Assembly (NCBI RefSeq): GCF_036320965.1
Contig: NC_092289.1
Location: 19,869,778 to 19,933,777 of the forward strand
DNA: 64,000 nucleotides
Direction of reading: 5' to 3'
Source of the DNA: Panulirus ornatus
Taxonomy: Eukaryota; Arthropoda; Malacostraca; Decapoda; Palinuridae
Shown here: one piece after another, positions 11,370 through 23,330 of the stretch
How positions within the stretch are numbered: the first letter of the stretch is position 1
How the letters are laid out: each line of letters starts with the position of its first letter
Program-made: the position numbers and the translations under genes
The notes under the pieces: generated by a model
Seen by the model: only the letters and a program-made list of their open reading frames with translations
Databases searched by the model: none
What the model was told of the DNA's origin: nothing

Positions 11370-13610
11370 ACGTCACATTAAACCAATTACAACGAGATTT
11401 TATTCGCTCATAAAAGTTATACGACATATCTAGAACATCATGCCATAAAACATTCTAAACACCATATAAGATAAGCATTGTACATATTAAACATGGCATT
11501 TTGAACCTGCTTCTCTTAACGTTTTGGATGTGATATTGTAGTTAAGTAAACGAACACATTAGATACGAGGGGTGGGAGGGGGTAGATATATTTATATATA
11601 CATGTATATATGTACGTCTATTTGCCACGAATACATGGCGGACCTTTGACATGATAAACTGTACTAAATTAAAGTTTGCATGATAAAATCACATTGACCC
11701 ATGAACTGTGCTGATAGGTTGGGTAAACGCTACTGCAATAAATAAATCGGGATGGGGGTTTGGTTAGGTTGGCCCTACGGTGGCTTGACGAGGGAGGTTG
11801 TAAAAGTGGACAGGTTGCCTGGTGGTTGGGGATAAGGACCAAAAATAAAAGGTGAATTTTTTTTTTTTTTCTTTCTGTGGGCACTTCAGTCGTAGGTGTA
11901 GTTCATCATGATGGTGGAGACGTGAGGTTACACAGTGAGAGGAACGACACCACGTGAGGACATAAAGATGGGACGAGACTCGCGACAGCCATGTTGATCA
12001 GCAGACATGAATGCCATCACTCCGAGGTCGCCTTCGTCAGGAGTGCCTCTGGAAATGACCTGAAGCTGCCGACCCCATGATCCCTCCCCTTCTGGATGCC
12101 GGAGACATGAACTCCATCCCGGTCATCTGTCTCACGGTATCCTACCGAGGCGCCCTCAGAGGTCTGGGTTGAGGGCAAGAGTGAAATAACCCCAAGTAGC
12201 CCAGTCCCCCCGATTGGCGCCTCCAATTTCAATCCTAAAGTCAAATGGAACCCGAAGGTCTAGCTTTCTCCCGAGGGTGCCAGACGGCTCGCCCGTTCGG
12301 CTTGAGGAAAAACAGAATTATGGTATTTCCCGTAGAACCTCGGGCCAGATACTAGATCATATTACCACAGACCTCCACCTTGGAATCTGGACAAAGGTTT
12401 GATGGAGATGGAGAATAATTCTTCAGACGCCCACGAGATTGCAAGTAAGCTGTTCCAGAGATAAAGGATTGACGTGCAGGTCAAAGGAAGAAGACGGAGC
12501 GGATGTAGGAGAATCTGATGTAGTGTCTGGACTTGAATATGGCGCCTCGCTACGACAGAAGAAGATACGGATGTAGGAAAAGCCATGTCGCGATCCGACT
12601 TGTATAAATGTCTCCTCACCACGACTTGGTGATGCATTTTGATGTGACCAGAGGAAGGGTAGCGTTATCCCCTCCTTTATTGTGTGACTTGTAAGTGTGA
12701 ACTCACTGTAGGAGGCAAACTCCGCCCTGTGGTAGTAAGGTAGATGACCAAAATGCTTTTTTAATTTTTTCTTTGTAAATATATTATATGTATTTACTGC
12801 CACTGTGATGATCTCAAGGAACTAGATGCGTCTTACTTAATGGCTGTATTGTAGAAATCCCAGCTTAATGGTTGGACAGTATCATTAATTGTAGGGATTC
12901 GAGTAGAGTGGTTGGACTGTGGGTTGGAGGGGTGGCGGCCAGGGACCGATTATTTTCCATTTGTGAAAGATTACTTAATGGGTCCTTTCCGGGCTTTGGA
13001 TTTTGCTTCTTGCCGGCTGGATGCCGAGGACAAGCTGCCCGTGGATCGCCGGGGAGGTTAGGTGGGTGGATGAGGCTGTGGGACCATCTGTAGGGAGTAT
13101 ATTCTGATGCTCCTGGAGGACCCGGCCGTCTCCTTTATGTATGGTAAGGTGATGTAGGGCCGTTGGGAGACATTGCCTTTCACACGGCATAGGGGGATAG
13201 TGTGCCTGTTGGACTGAGGGGAGTCGATAGATGCACGAGGAAGGAGATTAACAAGGAAAGAGAGATATGAGGAGGACAGAGGATTATTATAAAGGTCTTT
13301 GAAGAGACAATGGGAGAACGAAGAGCGATGATGGACGAGGGAGAAAGAGGGAGACGATGGGCCGGTAGGGAGGAGAGAGGACGACAGAATACGAGACAGG
13401 AAAGATGGAGTAAGATTTGAAATAATGAAGGATTGTCTCAAGACTTGAGGGGTGTTGATGGGCGAACGAGGAGGGGAAGACGATGGTGGTGGATAAGAGA
13501 GACAAGGGAGGGGTGGAGAACGAAGGGAAATTGGTGATAAAGGGAAGGTAGTGATGACACGGGAGGGTGTTCGAACTGTGAGGACATGTTGCTGTCCTGA
13601 AGTGTGTGGC
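11370..13610. other. Largely unique sequence, no gene assigned
   Basis: The longest low-repeat stretch in the window. A pyrimidine tract ending CTTCAG at 11889 resembles a 3' splice site, but the following phase-1 frame stops after about 20 codons. The minus-strand frame at 12362-12637 contains LWNSL, reminiscent of LINE C-termini, but this alone is too weak to call. A purine-rich block covers about 13200-13540. Confidence 0.5.
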
Positions 13611-13614
13611 AGTC

Positions 13615-13770
13615 AGCTAAATGGTCATGAGAACAGCTTATGGTAGTGAGAAAAGCTGATGGTAGTGGGAACAGCTGATGGAAGTGGGAACAGCTGATGG
13701 AAGTGGGAACAGCTGATGGAAGTGGAAACAACTGATAGAAGTGGAAACAGCTGATGGTAGTGAGAACGAT
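13615..13770. repeat. 19-bp minisatellite
   Basis: About seven units of AGCTGATGGAAGTGGGAAC with few substitutions. Confidence 0.92.
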
Positions 13771-13774
13771 CCTG

Positions 13775-14878
13775 CAGTTGTTAACGCATGGGAAGGATTG
13801 GCCCGACCACTGACCCAACCCTTAAGGGTCAGTTCGGAGGTCGTTACGTCGTGCCTAAGGGTCGTACCGTCATACTCAAGGGGGTTGAAGATAACAGCCA
13901 TGTGTAAAGAGGTTGTTAAAGACGATCAGTGCGAGGCTAACTTGTTTTTGATGTGTGGTTGTGTATAGGAATAGCCACTCTCGTATTGCTTATGTGTATG
14001 CTTGTGTGTGTGTAAGCGATGTTTACTGTCGTAACGAGGTTGTTAGGCAGTTGTCAAGTGGCTCAGAGGCAGTATAGTGTAGTAATATAGTGGATAAAAC
14101 AATTGTTTACATTTATTTTTGCGTTGATGAAGACAATACTTCTCTTCTGTCTTTGGGGGTTGTGCAGTGTTTGTTTAGATTTTCGCCTGTAAGGGATCCT
14201 TGTGTGTTTCCAACATCTGTTTTTATGTTTCAGAAACTTTTCTTTAATGGTTCTTTTTGTAAAATTTCTTTTGGGTTACTTTACGTTCTTTTTCTTTTTT
14301 CTTAAGGTGTCCTTTTGTAAAAGTTTGCTTTTAAGACTCTCCTGTTTGCAAAGTTTATATTTTACGCATCTTGTCTGCATGTTTTCTTTCAATGTCTTGT
14401 TTGTAAGTGTAGGTAAATTATTTTTATTCTAAACCGTACGTGTTTTGCAAAGGTTATAGTCGAACAAGCTTTCCTCAGAGAATGTTTTTAAGTAGTTTAG
14501 GTTGAAGGTGTTGAATTTGGCAATAAGAATTGTTGGTAGTTACGATGTTTTCAGTTTATAGTTTATATGATGCCTGAATGTTGATGTAGTGAGTAGAATT
14601 TGCATGGAGGAAGTCTTCGCTTATCTAGTGGTCCTGTTTACTTGTTTGGAAGTTTTGCTTTGGCTTGGTTTTGCTGAGGCGTTGTTTGCTTGTTTGAAAT
14701 AAGTGTTCTTTGTCGACTTTAAAGAATCTGATGATTCACTGGATAAAATTAGTTCTTTGCCAAGATTTTTTGTGTGTGCTTAGTGAAGACAGTGTTGTGT
14801 GCATCCTAACTGTGGGCTAATGGGAGAGGGTTTTGCACTTGTGTTGCCCCGTCTCTTAACCATGTATATATGTACGTC

Positions 14879-14880
<2 letters not shown>
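13775..14880. other. Mostly unique, T-rich sequence
   Basis: A single pair of dispersed-family units (TCGTGCCTAAGGGTCGTACC) lies at about 13850-13885. A highly diverged T-rich repeat with TTTGTAAAA and TTTGCAAAG cores lies at about 14210-14420. No gene was recognised. Confidence 0.5.

Positions 14881-14911
<31 letters not shown>
14881..14911. repeat. (CA)n tail of SINE copy 3
   Basis: CA tract, equivalent to TG on the SINE's own strand, directly at the SINE 3' end. Confidence 0.93.
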
Positions 14912-14914
<3 letters not shown>

Positions 14915-15080
14915 ACCATCTGTCACGTACCCATTTTTATCAGCCAGCTCTTAGGGGAAGATGAACAGCTGGGTGAACTGTGGGCCGGCTGCCGCAACCA
15001 GGATTCGAACCTATGTGGGTTTTTGTTCCCTGATGATCCCGTACATGCTTGGTGGTCAGTAAGGCTAGCTGCTACACCAG
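14912..15080 (-). mobile_element. tRNA-derived SINE, copy 3 (family with (TG)n tail)
   Basis: On the minus strand it reads GGTGTAGCAGCTAGCC (A-box region), ACTGACCACCAAGCATGTAC, the B-box GGTTCGAATCC (plus-strand 15001-15011), TTGCGGCAGCCGGCCCACAG, then CACCCAGCTGTTCATCTTCC and (TG)n. Block order and spacing match the copies at 2855 and 34433. The 5' tRNA head is intact. The segment between the two boxes differs from the other copies, with a short A-rich insertion. Confidence 0.78.
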
Positions 15081-15437
15081 GAAAGTCCTTGCTTGATTGT
15101 TTTACATATTATGTCTCTCTTTTTTTAAACTTTTCACTTTGCTATGGGTAGTTTTAGGTTGCCTCGTCTGATCGTTACATTGGCAGATATATTCAGCAGT
15201 TTGTGATGGTCTCCCTTGACCCGTGGTACAATGGGAGAGGGTCTCTGTTAAAACATTTTTTTTTTTTTTTGGTGTGGTTTGCGAGGCCTCTGTTTTGTTG
15301 ATGGTCTGTGAAATTGTTTATGGTCTCGTATTTGTGTTTCTATGCAGGAGGAGTGTGTAGGTCACGGCCCAATGACCGATGGGCCAGTCTGTCGCAGACT
15401 TTGTGGCAGGAAAATTGTACGCTAAGCTGGTCCTGCT

Positions 15438-15440
<3 letters not shown>

Positions 15441-15485
<45 letters not shown>
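15441..15485. repeat. (TG)n microsatellite
   Basis: Pure TG tract of about 45 bp. Confidence 0.95.
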
Positions 15486-15487
<2 letters not shown>

Positions 15488-15607
15488 CCAAACCCACACG
15501 CCCCCTCGTTCGGCTCTGAGCTCAGCTGTTACGTCAGCTTTTTGACTTTGGTTTAGCTTCACGTTCGAACCCCCCTCAGCTCGAGAGCTTGGACTGCGTG
15601 GGAACTG

Positions 15608-15609
<2 letters not shown>

Positions 15610-15695
<86 letters not shown>
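15610..15695. repeat. (CT)n microsatellite
   Basis: Uninterrupted CT tract of 86 bp. Confidence 0.97.
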
Positions 15696-15697
<2 letters not shown>

Positions 15698-15904
15698 GAC
15701 CCAGCTGTGAGTGGGTACCAGCTCATTATGTGTTGGGAAGTTTAAAAAAGCCGAGTGGACGTGACGCTGCCTGGTTCACCCTCCCGCGTGCCCATGGCCG
15801 GAGATGTTTACTACACTGTACAACACTGATACCTCCCCCCAACCCACCACCCCAACCCCCATCCTCCCCGTGGCATCGGGCCTCAAGAGGGGAGTCTTTG
15901 AATA

Positions 15905-16150
15905 ACTTGGACCTTAGATACACATATCTCAGAGTTAGAGTTTAGATACAGTATCTCAAAGTCAGACTTTAGATATACAGTATCTCAAAGTCAGACTTTA
16001 GGTATACAGTATCTCAAAGTTAGACTTTAGATATACAGTATCTCAAAGTCAGACTTTAGGTATACAGTATCTCAAAGTCAGACTTTAGATATACAGTATC
16101 TCAAAGTCAGACTTTAGGTATACAGTATCTCAAAGTTAGACTTTAGACGT
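15905..16150. repeat. 29-bp minisatellite
   Basis: About eight units of TATCTCAAAGTCAGAC plus TTTAGATATACAG. GATATAC and GGTATAC versions tend to alternate, suggesting a 58-bp dimeric organisation. Confidence 0.93.
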
Positions 16151-16546
16151 ACAGTATAGTTGTAATCATTTGGCCTCAGCTCCACATACTGTGCTAAGAC
16201 GGGTTTTGATTGCCTATATGACCCTGTGTTCTATGGTCGTGCCTGAATATATAGAATGAACCTCTGTGTTGAGGATGAGTTTGCTGAGGAAAACGTTGTG
16301 TTCGATCCTCTAACCTTCTTGAATGTCGACTCGGAACCCTTAACGGTGTTATTCGTACGCAGTGTTAGATCGTTTGAGTGTGACATTTAAACTCGGGCGG
16401 GTATATGACTTTGCCTTTTTAAGCCACCGAAACATACGTGGCAGACATAGGACACGTTACTATACATATCTTCTATGTATTGTATACAACAGTGGAGCAG
16501 TGTGATCCTCGAGTCTAGATAAGTGGTGAACCCACGACCTGTCTTG

Positions 16547-16547
<1 letters not shown>

Positions 16548-16624
<77 letters not shown>
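16548..16624. repeat. (CT)n microsatellite
   Basis: Uninterrupted CT tract of 77 bp. Confidence 0.97.
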
Positions 16625-16626
<2 letters not shown>

Positions 16627-17224
16627 AATTTAGATTGGCTAGGCTAGCATGGCGTTCCCCCTGGAGGGTAAGGGCTCCGCTGCGTGTGGTAGACGAGCGG
16701 TCAAGTGTGGATGTGGCTGGTGCAATGCTGCCGTCGTTGGGGGCCATCCATCCAGCATCACCCCCTGCCTGTGTCGCCTCCTCCTCCGCCGCTGCTGGGA
16801 AATGATGGAGTTAATGAAGAGTTTCCAGACAGGGAGGAATTAGCAGGGTTTTCGGCGGGAGTTTGTGGCGGTTCCCAGCTCTTTGCAAGGAAGGAGGTGG
16901 TCTCCGCTGCCTAATTAGCTGGCGGCGGGAGGGGGGTCTTGAATTTGTCCCGTCCGTTTACCACGGTCCACGGACGCGAGGCAGTCAGTTGTCTTACGTG
17001 GGTAGGTTTATTTAATCCACGGGGGAGGCTGAGAGTGTTCGAGGGATCTCCTTCAAGTCTCCCTGGTGTTGTAGGAGGTGGGTGAGGGCGTCAGTGATCA
17101 CCGAACATGTCGACCGCTTCAGCTAAACGATTATTATTTGCCTCCCCCCCTCCTCCCACCACCCAGTGGCGCTGGTTGTCAGACTCATCGGTACGACGAC
17201 TTACAACCCACCATCCCTCCCGGT

Positions 17225-17460
17225 GTAGGACGACTTGAGTCGTCGCACTCAAGGGGTCAAGTCATCGCAGGGAAGGGACTGAATGGTCGTACTCCAGGGG
17301 ACAGGTCATTACAGCCGCACGATCGATAATCCGATGTTCTCAAGGGTCAAGTCCTCGCACTCGAGGGATTAAGTCGTCGTCCTCAAGCGATGAGTCACGG
17401 CGCTCCAGCCAGCAGGTCACTGTAGCTCAGTAGGTTGAATCGCCGTTCTTAAGGGTGAGG
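17225..17460. repeat. Dispersed 21-bp family, diverged locus
   Basis: Degenerate units with CTCAAGGGGTCAAGTC and CTCGAGGGATTAAGTCGTCG, related to the CTCAAGGGTCGTACC family. Confidence 0.6.
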
Positions 17461-17869
17461 ATAAACACCTCTCCTCCTCCTAGGAGGCGAGGCTCTTCTC
17501 CATAGTGCATACATGAAATACATCGCGTCATCTCTCGTGTTGTGGAAAGCTGTGCGATGTTCCTCCCCTCCGCATCCGCGTAAACCTGTTCCTCTCCGTC
17601 GTTCACAGTGAGTGGCAATCATTCTCTCAGTCGTATGTCTGTGTAGATTATCTAAGGTCGTTGGATCTGGTGACGTTGGATGCCCGTGTGTCATGGTTCG
17701 GCCGAGGAGGTGGTCACGCCCGTGATCGGTTCATTGATTGCTCTCAGGGTGTTGGGTATGTGACGCGCGATGGTACGTGATTCGGTTCATGGTTATGCAT
17801 CGGTGAAGAATGAGAGGCTTTTCTTGACCCGTTATGCTCCCGAGGTGATAGGGGTCAGAGCATCATCCC

Positions 17870-18195
17870 CAAGTGGTCATACCGTTGTGCCTAAGGGTCG
17901 TACCTCCGTGCTCTAGGGCCGTGTTGTCGTGTTCTAGGGCCGTACTGTCGTGTTCTAGGGCCGTACTGTCGTGTTCTAGGGCCGTACTGTCGTCGTCAAG
18001 GGTCACACCATGGTGCTCTGGGACTAGACTGTCGTGCTTAAGGACCTCACCATCGTGTTTCAGGGTCGTATTTGTCATGCTCAAGCAAGGGTCGTGGCCT
18101 CGTGCTCTTGGACCGAGCTGTCTTGCTTAAGAGTCGTACCTTCGTGCTCCAGGGTCGTATCGTCGTGCTCGAGGGAGCGTACCGTCAGGCTCGCG
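17870..18195. repeat. Dispersed 21-bp minisatellite family, locus 2 (+)
   Basis: Units such as CGTGTTCTAGGGCCGTACTG (four near-identical copies at about 17925-17995), then CGTGCTCCAGGGTCGTATCG, ending at CGTACCGTCAGGCTCG. Confidence 0.9.
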
Positions 18196-18227
18196 AGGTT
18201 AAATAGAGCAAGCAACCTGGGAACGGC

Positions 18228-18230
<3 letters not shown>

Positions 18231-18303
<73 letters not shown>
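18231..18303. repeat. (AC)n microsatellite
   Basis: Pure AC tract of 73 bp. Confidence 0.97.
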
Positions 18304-18304
<1 letters not shown>

Positions 18305-18675
18305 CCACTAGGTGCCAGTCGTGCGATAAGCGGCAGTTTATGACATTGGACTTTAAGAGCAGCTGTTGCGTCCACACGTCAAGACCATCAGTATTCAGCA
18401 AGTCCCTCCTCCCCTACGAAGAAGGAGGCTGTCATGTCGTTTCTCTCCTGTCTTAACCTCCGTCTGCCTGCGAACTGGAGCAACACACACAGGTGACTCT
18501 CCGGGGAGGGGGGTCATCATCTCCCACGAACCAGGGGGGGGGATGAAAATGTAGAATAATGGTAGTAATAGATAAATGAATAATGATAGAGAACAGTTTA
18601 TTGAATTTAGCCAATCGGCTGAGTGTGCACACTCGAGGTGTTTATTAAAGATTTTACAAAACTAGGAGGTCATGA

Positions 18676-18680
<5 letters not shown>

Positions 18681-18757
<77 letters not shown>
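18681..18757. repeat. Compound (TA)n(TG)n microsatellite
   Basis: TA tract of about 58 bp passing directly into about nine TG units. Confidence 0.97.
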
Positions 18758-19146
18758 TCTGGAAAATGTTTTGCCAAGTGTGATAGGGATATTTTTTCTT
18801 TATGTATTCACAAGTCAATTTAGTATCCATCGAGGGCCATCGTGAGTAAGACTAAGGCACAGGTTTATCTGTTACCCTGACTGCTTGTCTTCACGTCCGG
18901 GGTGAACAGGTGGGTGCTGGAGGGTCGCGTCGCGCAAGGGTAAAGCCCTTCGTCGGGAGAGGGCGCAGGCGGGCAGGCCGCCCGGCGCCCCGTGGGCGCT
19001 CCGGCATCAGCTGACTGGGCGGCACATCTGGCGGGATGGAGGAAGTGCACGGGTCGACAGCGATGCATCTCCGCACCCTCCCAACCCCACCCGCTCCGCC
19101 CTGCCCTGTTGGCCTGCCCCGCACTTGCGCGGCTGGTTCAGTAAGC

Positions 19147-19148
<2 letters not shown>

Positions 19149-19203
<55 letters not shown>
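19149..19203. repeat. (GA)n microsatellite
   Basis: Pure GA tract of 55 bp after a GC/CpG-rich unique block (about 18890-19140). Confidence 0.96.
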
Positions 19204-19208
<5 letters not shown>

Positions 19209-19231
19209 AGTTGTAGCTCTCGTTGTCTTGT

Positions 19232-19680
19232 TTCCACCGTCGTAAACGTTCGCGGTTTGTCGTTTCCACCATTTCCGGGTGACGAACGTTTGTGATTGAC
19301 AGTTTGTTTCTCCTTTTCTAAGGTTCCGCAAACGTTTCGAGATGTTTATCCTCTCTAACTTCTTTCCTTATAGATTGTAAGCGTTTTTAGTATAGCTTTT
19401 GTTTTCAGGTATGTCAGCACACACGCACTGAAGACTTTGGTGACGGTTTTTTTTTTGGGTCCACTTATGAACTACAAACGTTCATGATGTGGCTTTTAAT
19501 GCTAATATCATGGGCTGCAAACGTTCTTGTAGTATTTCTAACCGTGATTATGAACTGCAAACGTTTGTGTTGTGCCGTTTGTTTTCTCTGCCACAGATAC
19601 GTACGTTTTCTCTGTTCACGGATTGAAAACGTTCCTCATGCACACTTTGTTTACTCTGTGGGGTGCAAACGTTTGCAAGT
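19232..19680. repeat. Highly diverged repeat with a conserved AAACGTTYG core
   Basis: AACGTT (or a one-base variant) occurs near 19245, 19285, 19331, 19379, 19477, 19519, 19559, 19602, 19628 and 19668, mostly 40-48 bp apart. The flanks are often GTTTGTTTTCTCTG or TATGAACTGC. The flanks have diverged strongly while the core is kept. Confidence 0.6.
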
Positions 19681-19704
19681 AAAACGCTATTTTACCACCA
19701 GCAC

Positions 19705-19830
19705 AACTGCTGCTACTACTACTACTACTACCACCACTACATTGCCACAACTCATACTGCTACTGCTATCACTACTACTAGTGACACTACTACTACTACT
19801 ACTACTATTACTACAACTGCGATCGACTAC
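19705..19830. repeat. Imperfect (TAC)n trinucleotide repeat
   Basis: TAC/CTA triplets with CAC, TGC and ATT interruptions. Confidence 0.88.
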
Positions 19831-19864
19831 TATTACACCACGATCGATGAGTCGTACTACGGAG

Positions 19865-20040
19865 CTCAGTGGTCGTACCTCCCTGCTCAAGGGTTGTTCT
19901 GTTCTGCTCGAGGGTCGTACCGACGTGTTCAAGGGTTGTTCTGTTCTGCTCAAGGGTCGTACCTCCCTGCTCAAGGGTCGTACTATCGGTCTCAAGGGTT
20001 GTTCTGCTCTGCTCAAGGGTCGTCCTGTCGTGGCCATGGG
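19865..20040. repeat. Dispersed 21-bp minisatellite family, locus 3 (+)
   Basis: About eight units alternating TCAAGGGTTGTTCTGTTCTG and TCAAGGGTCGTACCTCCCTG; a sub-variant of the CTCAAGGGTCGTACC family. Confidence 0.88.
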
Positions 20041-20317
20041 GTTAACCTAACCAGGTTGGTCGGTGCCGTTAAACACCTGTAGAAGGAACCCATGATAACT
20101 CCGTGGCCTGTGTCGTGGTGGGACAGGGTCGGAGAACGCCGGGAAGAGCATGTGTAGAGTTCCTGGTGGTAATTACCTATCTGTATGGGTAATGGAAATG
20201 CGTGTGTGTGATTATCTATTTGTACTGTACGTGGAGGGATGTTCTACACGTGTAAGTGGCGCCCCGTCCTTTGAAATTTCTCTCATGTTTTACAAATTTT
20301 TAAAGTTTCTGTATGCT

Positions 20318-20319
<2 letters not shown>

Positions 20320-20349
<30 letters not shown>

Positions 20350-20367
20350 TGTGTGTGTGTGTGTGTG
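20320..20367. repeat. (GT)n microsatellite
   Basis: GT tract with one TTG interruption. Confidence 0.95.
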
Positions 20368-20587
20368 CGCGGGCGCCAGACCCGGTCAACGACAATCAGG
20401 CACAAGTTCAAGTGTCGTTAGGAGAGCCGGTAAAGATTTTAGCGACCTCGCCACAAGACGCAACGACAGATTTTGGCTAATTTGAGACCCGTTGGCACAG
20501 CTGGCTCCATTCTTAACCACTTGGTTGGTCCTTCAGATTAAAGCCATGTTGTCCCTTGGCAAGAAAGGATATACGTTTTCTGTCTAT

Positions 20588-20594
<7 letters not shown>

Positions 20595-20660
<66 letters not shown>
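20595..20660. repeat. (TA)n microsatellite
   Basis: Pure TA tract of about 66 bp. Confidence 0.97.
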
Positions 20661-20663
<3 letters not shown>

Positions 20664-20879
20664 TATGAGAAGTGAAATATAGCAGTGTTCATGCCTTCGC
20701 TTCCCACACGCGTGGTCTTCGGAAATTACAGTAGAAAAAACTCTGGGGGAAACGTGAAAAGATATTGCAGTAGCTGTAATCGCACTGATATATTTATTGC
20801 CTTTTTTTAGTTTGTGCACGCTCGTGGATGACCCATCCGTTCATCCTCGGGGGACCACGATGATGATCTGTAGGGTAGG

Positions 20880-21420
20880 AGGTGAGGAAACCCGGCCACA
20901 CCGAAACTTGTTATTCCACGAGCAGATCAGCGAAAGGATCAGCTGGACGAGATATGCGAGTCAGCTGTGCCTCTAGCAGCAGCGGGAACAGCAGTAAGGT
21001 GCAGCTGCGCCAGCAGGAGGCTGTGTGGAAGGCTTGGACGCGTTGTGGGAGCCTCGACAGCGGCGGCAGTAGGGTACATCTGTTCCTGCAGCAGCAGCAG
21101 CCGGCTGACGGAGACAAAAGCAGGAGGAACAGTTTGGCCCGTGATGACCAGCGTCTGCCCCAGGACCCGTGACGAGGAGTGTGCCGGGTAATGTATTCAT
21201 GTATTCCCAGGTAACGCCTGACGAGGGCTCTCTCACACAGGAAGCGCCCCCCAGCGTTAAGTTCCTCCTAATTCGCGGCTCTGTCGGCGATAGGGCCGCG
21301 CATGTGAGGAGGAGGAGGAGGAGGCCGCCCCCTCCCCTTCTCCAGCGCCGCCTCTGGACAACTCGGGTGCTCCATCGGATATAAATGGACAGGAGAGGAG
21401 TTTGTTATCGCGGGGTGCGC
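20880..21420 (+). other. CpG-rich unique block with TATA-like element
   Basis: Unlike its surroundings, this block is non-repetitive, GC/CpG-rich and carries CAG/CAGCAG clusters. GGATATAAATGG at about 21377 resembles a TATA box. A 96-codon frame (20882-21172, +) is Ser/Gln-rich with no recognised domain. It could be a promoter or first exon, or merely GC-rich spacer. Confidence 0.25.
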
Positions 21421-21430
21421 GGGCGGGTGC

Positions 21431-21440
21431 GGGTGTGTGC

Positions 21441-21477
<37 letters not shown>
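21431..21477. repeat. (GT)n microsatellite
   Basis: GT tract with CG interruptions at its left end. Confidence 0.95.
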
Positions 21478-21481
<4 letters not shown>

Positions 21482-21715
21482 GGAGGACCTGGTAAAGGTT
21501 GGAAGGCGGTTGGCGCAGCCCATCCCGGGCGTTCTGCTTTGCATTACGTCCCGCATTGTTGCAACGGATATTGCTACAGTTAGTTGACGCGGCTGGGTGG
21601 GATCAAATTCTGTGCTGCACGCGAGACAGAGAGGATTTTAAGTAGCATTCCAATTCCCCGTCCCTTTGTGGAATACGAGATGAAATTACCTGGAGCATCC
21701 TGGCAAACGGAGGAG

Positions 21716-21716
<1 letters not shown>

Positions 21717-21770
<54 letters not shown>
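21717..21770. repeat. (TG)n microsatellite
   Basis: Pure TG tract of 54 bp, followed by a C14 run at about 21829-21843. Confidence 0.96.
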
Positions 21771-21771
<1 letters not shown>

Positions 21772-22158
21772 ACCGCTCCCCCTCTCCAGCTTCTAAAAAT
21801 GCATTCCTCGTACATTTTCTACTTTATCTCCCCCCCCCCCCCCGCCCCCACCCCCTTGTGGCAGTTTGTTGCAAGCTCAGTAGGTTGCGTCGCATCCGCT
21901 GTACATTATTCCGCAAAAGAATTGAAATGCATACAGGACCGGTGCTCGGTGGGTGGGGAGAGAGGTGGGTGGTGTGTGGGGGGAAGAAGAAGCACCACCT
22001 CGCCATTTCGTAGTTCCTCAGAGTTTGGGGAAGGCGGTCACGGGGCGCGTCGTGTAATGACGGGCTCTCCAGCTGTGGAGGTCGTCGTGTTTGCGTCGTT
22101 CCGCTGAATTATGTAGAAGTCGTGGAGGGCGGAACCATCGTAAACACCGCACTATCGC

Positions 22159-22169
<11 letters not shown>

Positions 22170-22205
<36 letters not shown>
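22170..22205. repeat. (CT)n microsatellite
   Basis: CT tract preceded by poly-C and followed by GCGCGCGC. Confidence 0.94.
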
Positions 22206-22215
<10 letters not shown>

Positions 22216-22499
22216 CACAGTTTTCTCCCAAGCTAAGGATTACACTTAACAAGAAAGACTTTTAGATCTCAGGTATATATATGTATATGCCTCATCCAAA
22301 AGACAGACAGACAGACACACACACACAAAGGATCCTTTCGTGTAACCAGTTATAACCCTCGAATGATCATTGTCCTACAGAAGTGCAGCAGAAGGGGTGA
22401 GGGTCAGCGAACTTGAAATCAACAGACTAGACCTTAATGAATTAGGGATCATGTTCAGGAGGTACAGTGAGGTGTTGATGCAGACCTCGGCGGTCTCCG

Positions 22500-22690
22500 T
22501 GGCACCTAACCAGTGGGTGGCACTCAAGGGCTGCTGACCCATGCTTGGCCCTCAAGGGATGACCCCATGCTCTGCGCCCAAGGGTTGGCTCATGTTTGGC
22601 ACTCAAGGGCTGAATCTCATGCCTGGCACTCAAAGGTTGGCTCAAGCTTGGCACTCAGGGCTCAAGCTTGGCACTCAGGGCCAGGCTGTT
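22500..22690. repeat. Degenerate minisatellite (GGCACTCAAGGG type)
   Basis: Five to six diverged units around TTGGCACTCAAGGGCTG and GCTCAAGC. The CTCAAGGG core is shared with the dispersed 21-bp family, possibly by chance. Confidence 0.6.
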
Positions 22691-22699
22691 GCAAGCTCA

Positions 22700-23200
22700 G
22701 TGGTATTTTACCGGCATCTCCTGGCCTCTCGATTCCATTTATTGCAAAAATTTCTTTTGAAGTCAAGCATCCGGCAAGCTATACACTAAATCGAAACAAT
22801 ATTTGATTCGTCAAATAACAGCAGAACAATGAAAAAAAAAAAAAAATCCGGTTAAATATTCCTCAAATGAAAAATGTTTCCCGCGTTATTATGCGACATG
22901 AAAACTGTTAATGTTTTTTAATATCGGGCGATCATAACAGCTGCTGAAGGACATGGTATTAACGTGAGAAACACTGGTCATAATGTCAGCATTATATCAC
23001 GGACTACAACGGTAATTCTGTGATTATCAGGAGGGTTCAAAATAGTGGGGGGCGCCAGATGGGTGAGGGCAGATGTGACGCGGCAGTAAGGTGCTGCGCT
23101 GGGTGGATGTATGTATCGCGAAGCGCAACTGATGGGGCGTGGAAGGTAGGTGAAGGGAGTTAGGGGTCTGGTTGGTATTCATGGGACGCTCGGCTCCTTG
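22700..23200. other. Unique AT-rich sequence
   Basis: No gene or repeat recognised apart from an A13 run near 22832. Confidence 0.5.
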
Positions 23201-23204
23201 GACA

Positions 23205-23330
23205 CGGCGGTACGACTTACGAGCACGGAGGCACGACGCTTGAGCGCGACCTTTGTCCACGACGCTGCGACCCTCGAGCACGACGGTTGCGACCCTTGAG
23301 CACGACACGATAGCCTGACCTTTTTGGCCC
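23205..23330. repeat. Dispersed 21-bp minisatellite family, inverted locus (-)
   Basis: The reverse complement reads CGTGCTCAAGGGTCGCAACC and CGTGCTCGAGGGTCGCAGCG, so the family is here in opposite orientation to the loci at 5.4, 17.9, 36.4 and 41 kb. Confidence 0.8.

Noticed and set aside
11860..11960. Second exon of the 1.6-kb signal-peptide gene after CTTCAG at 11889
   Set aside because: The phase-compatible frame stops after about 20 codons with no donor. The polypyrimidine tract is one of many T-runs.
12362..12637. LINE C-terminus (LWNSL motif) on the minus strand
   Set aside because: Only a five-residue resemblance; the flanking residues do not continue the expected pattern.
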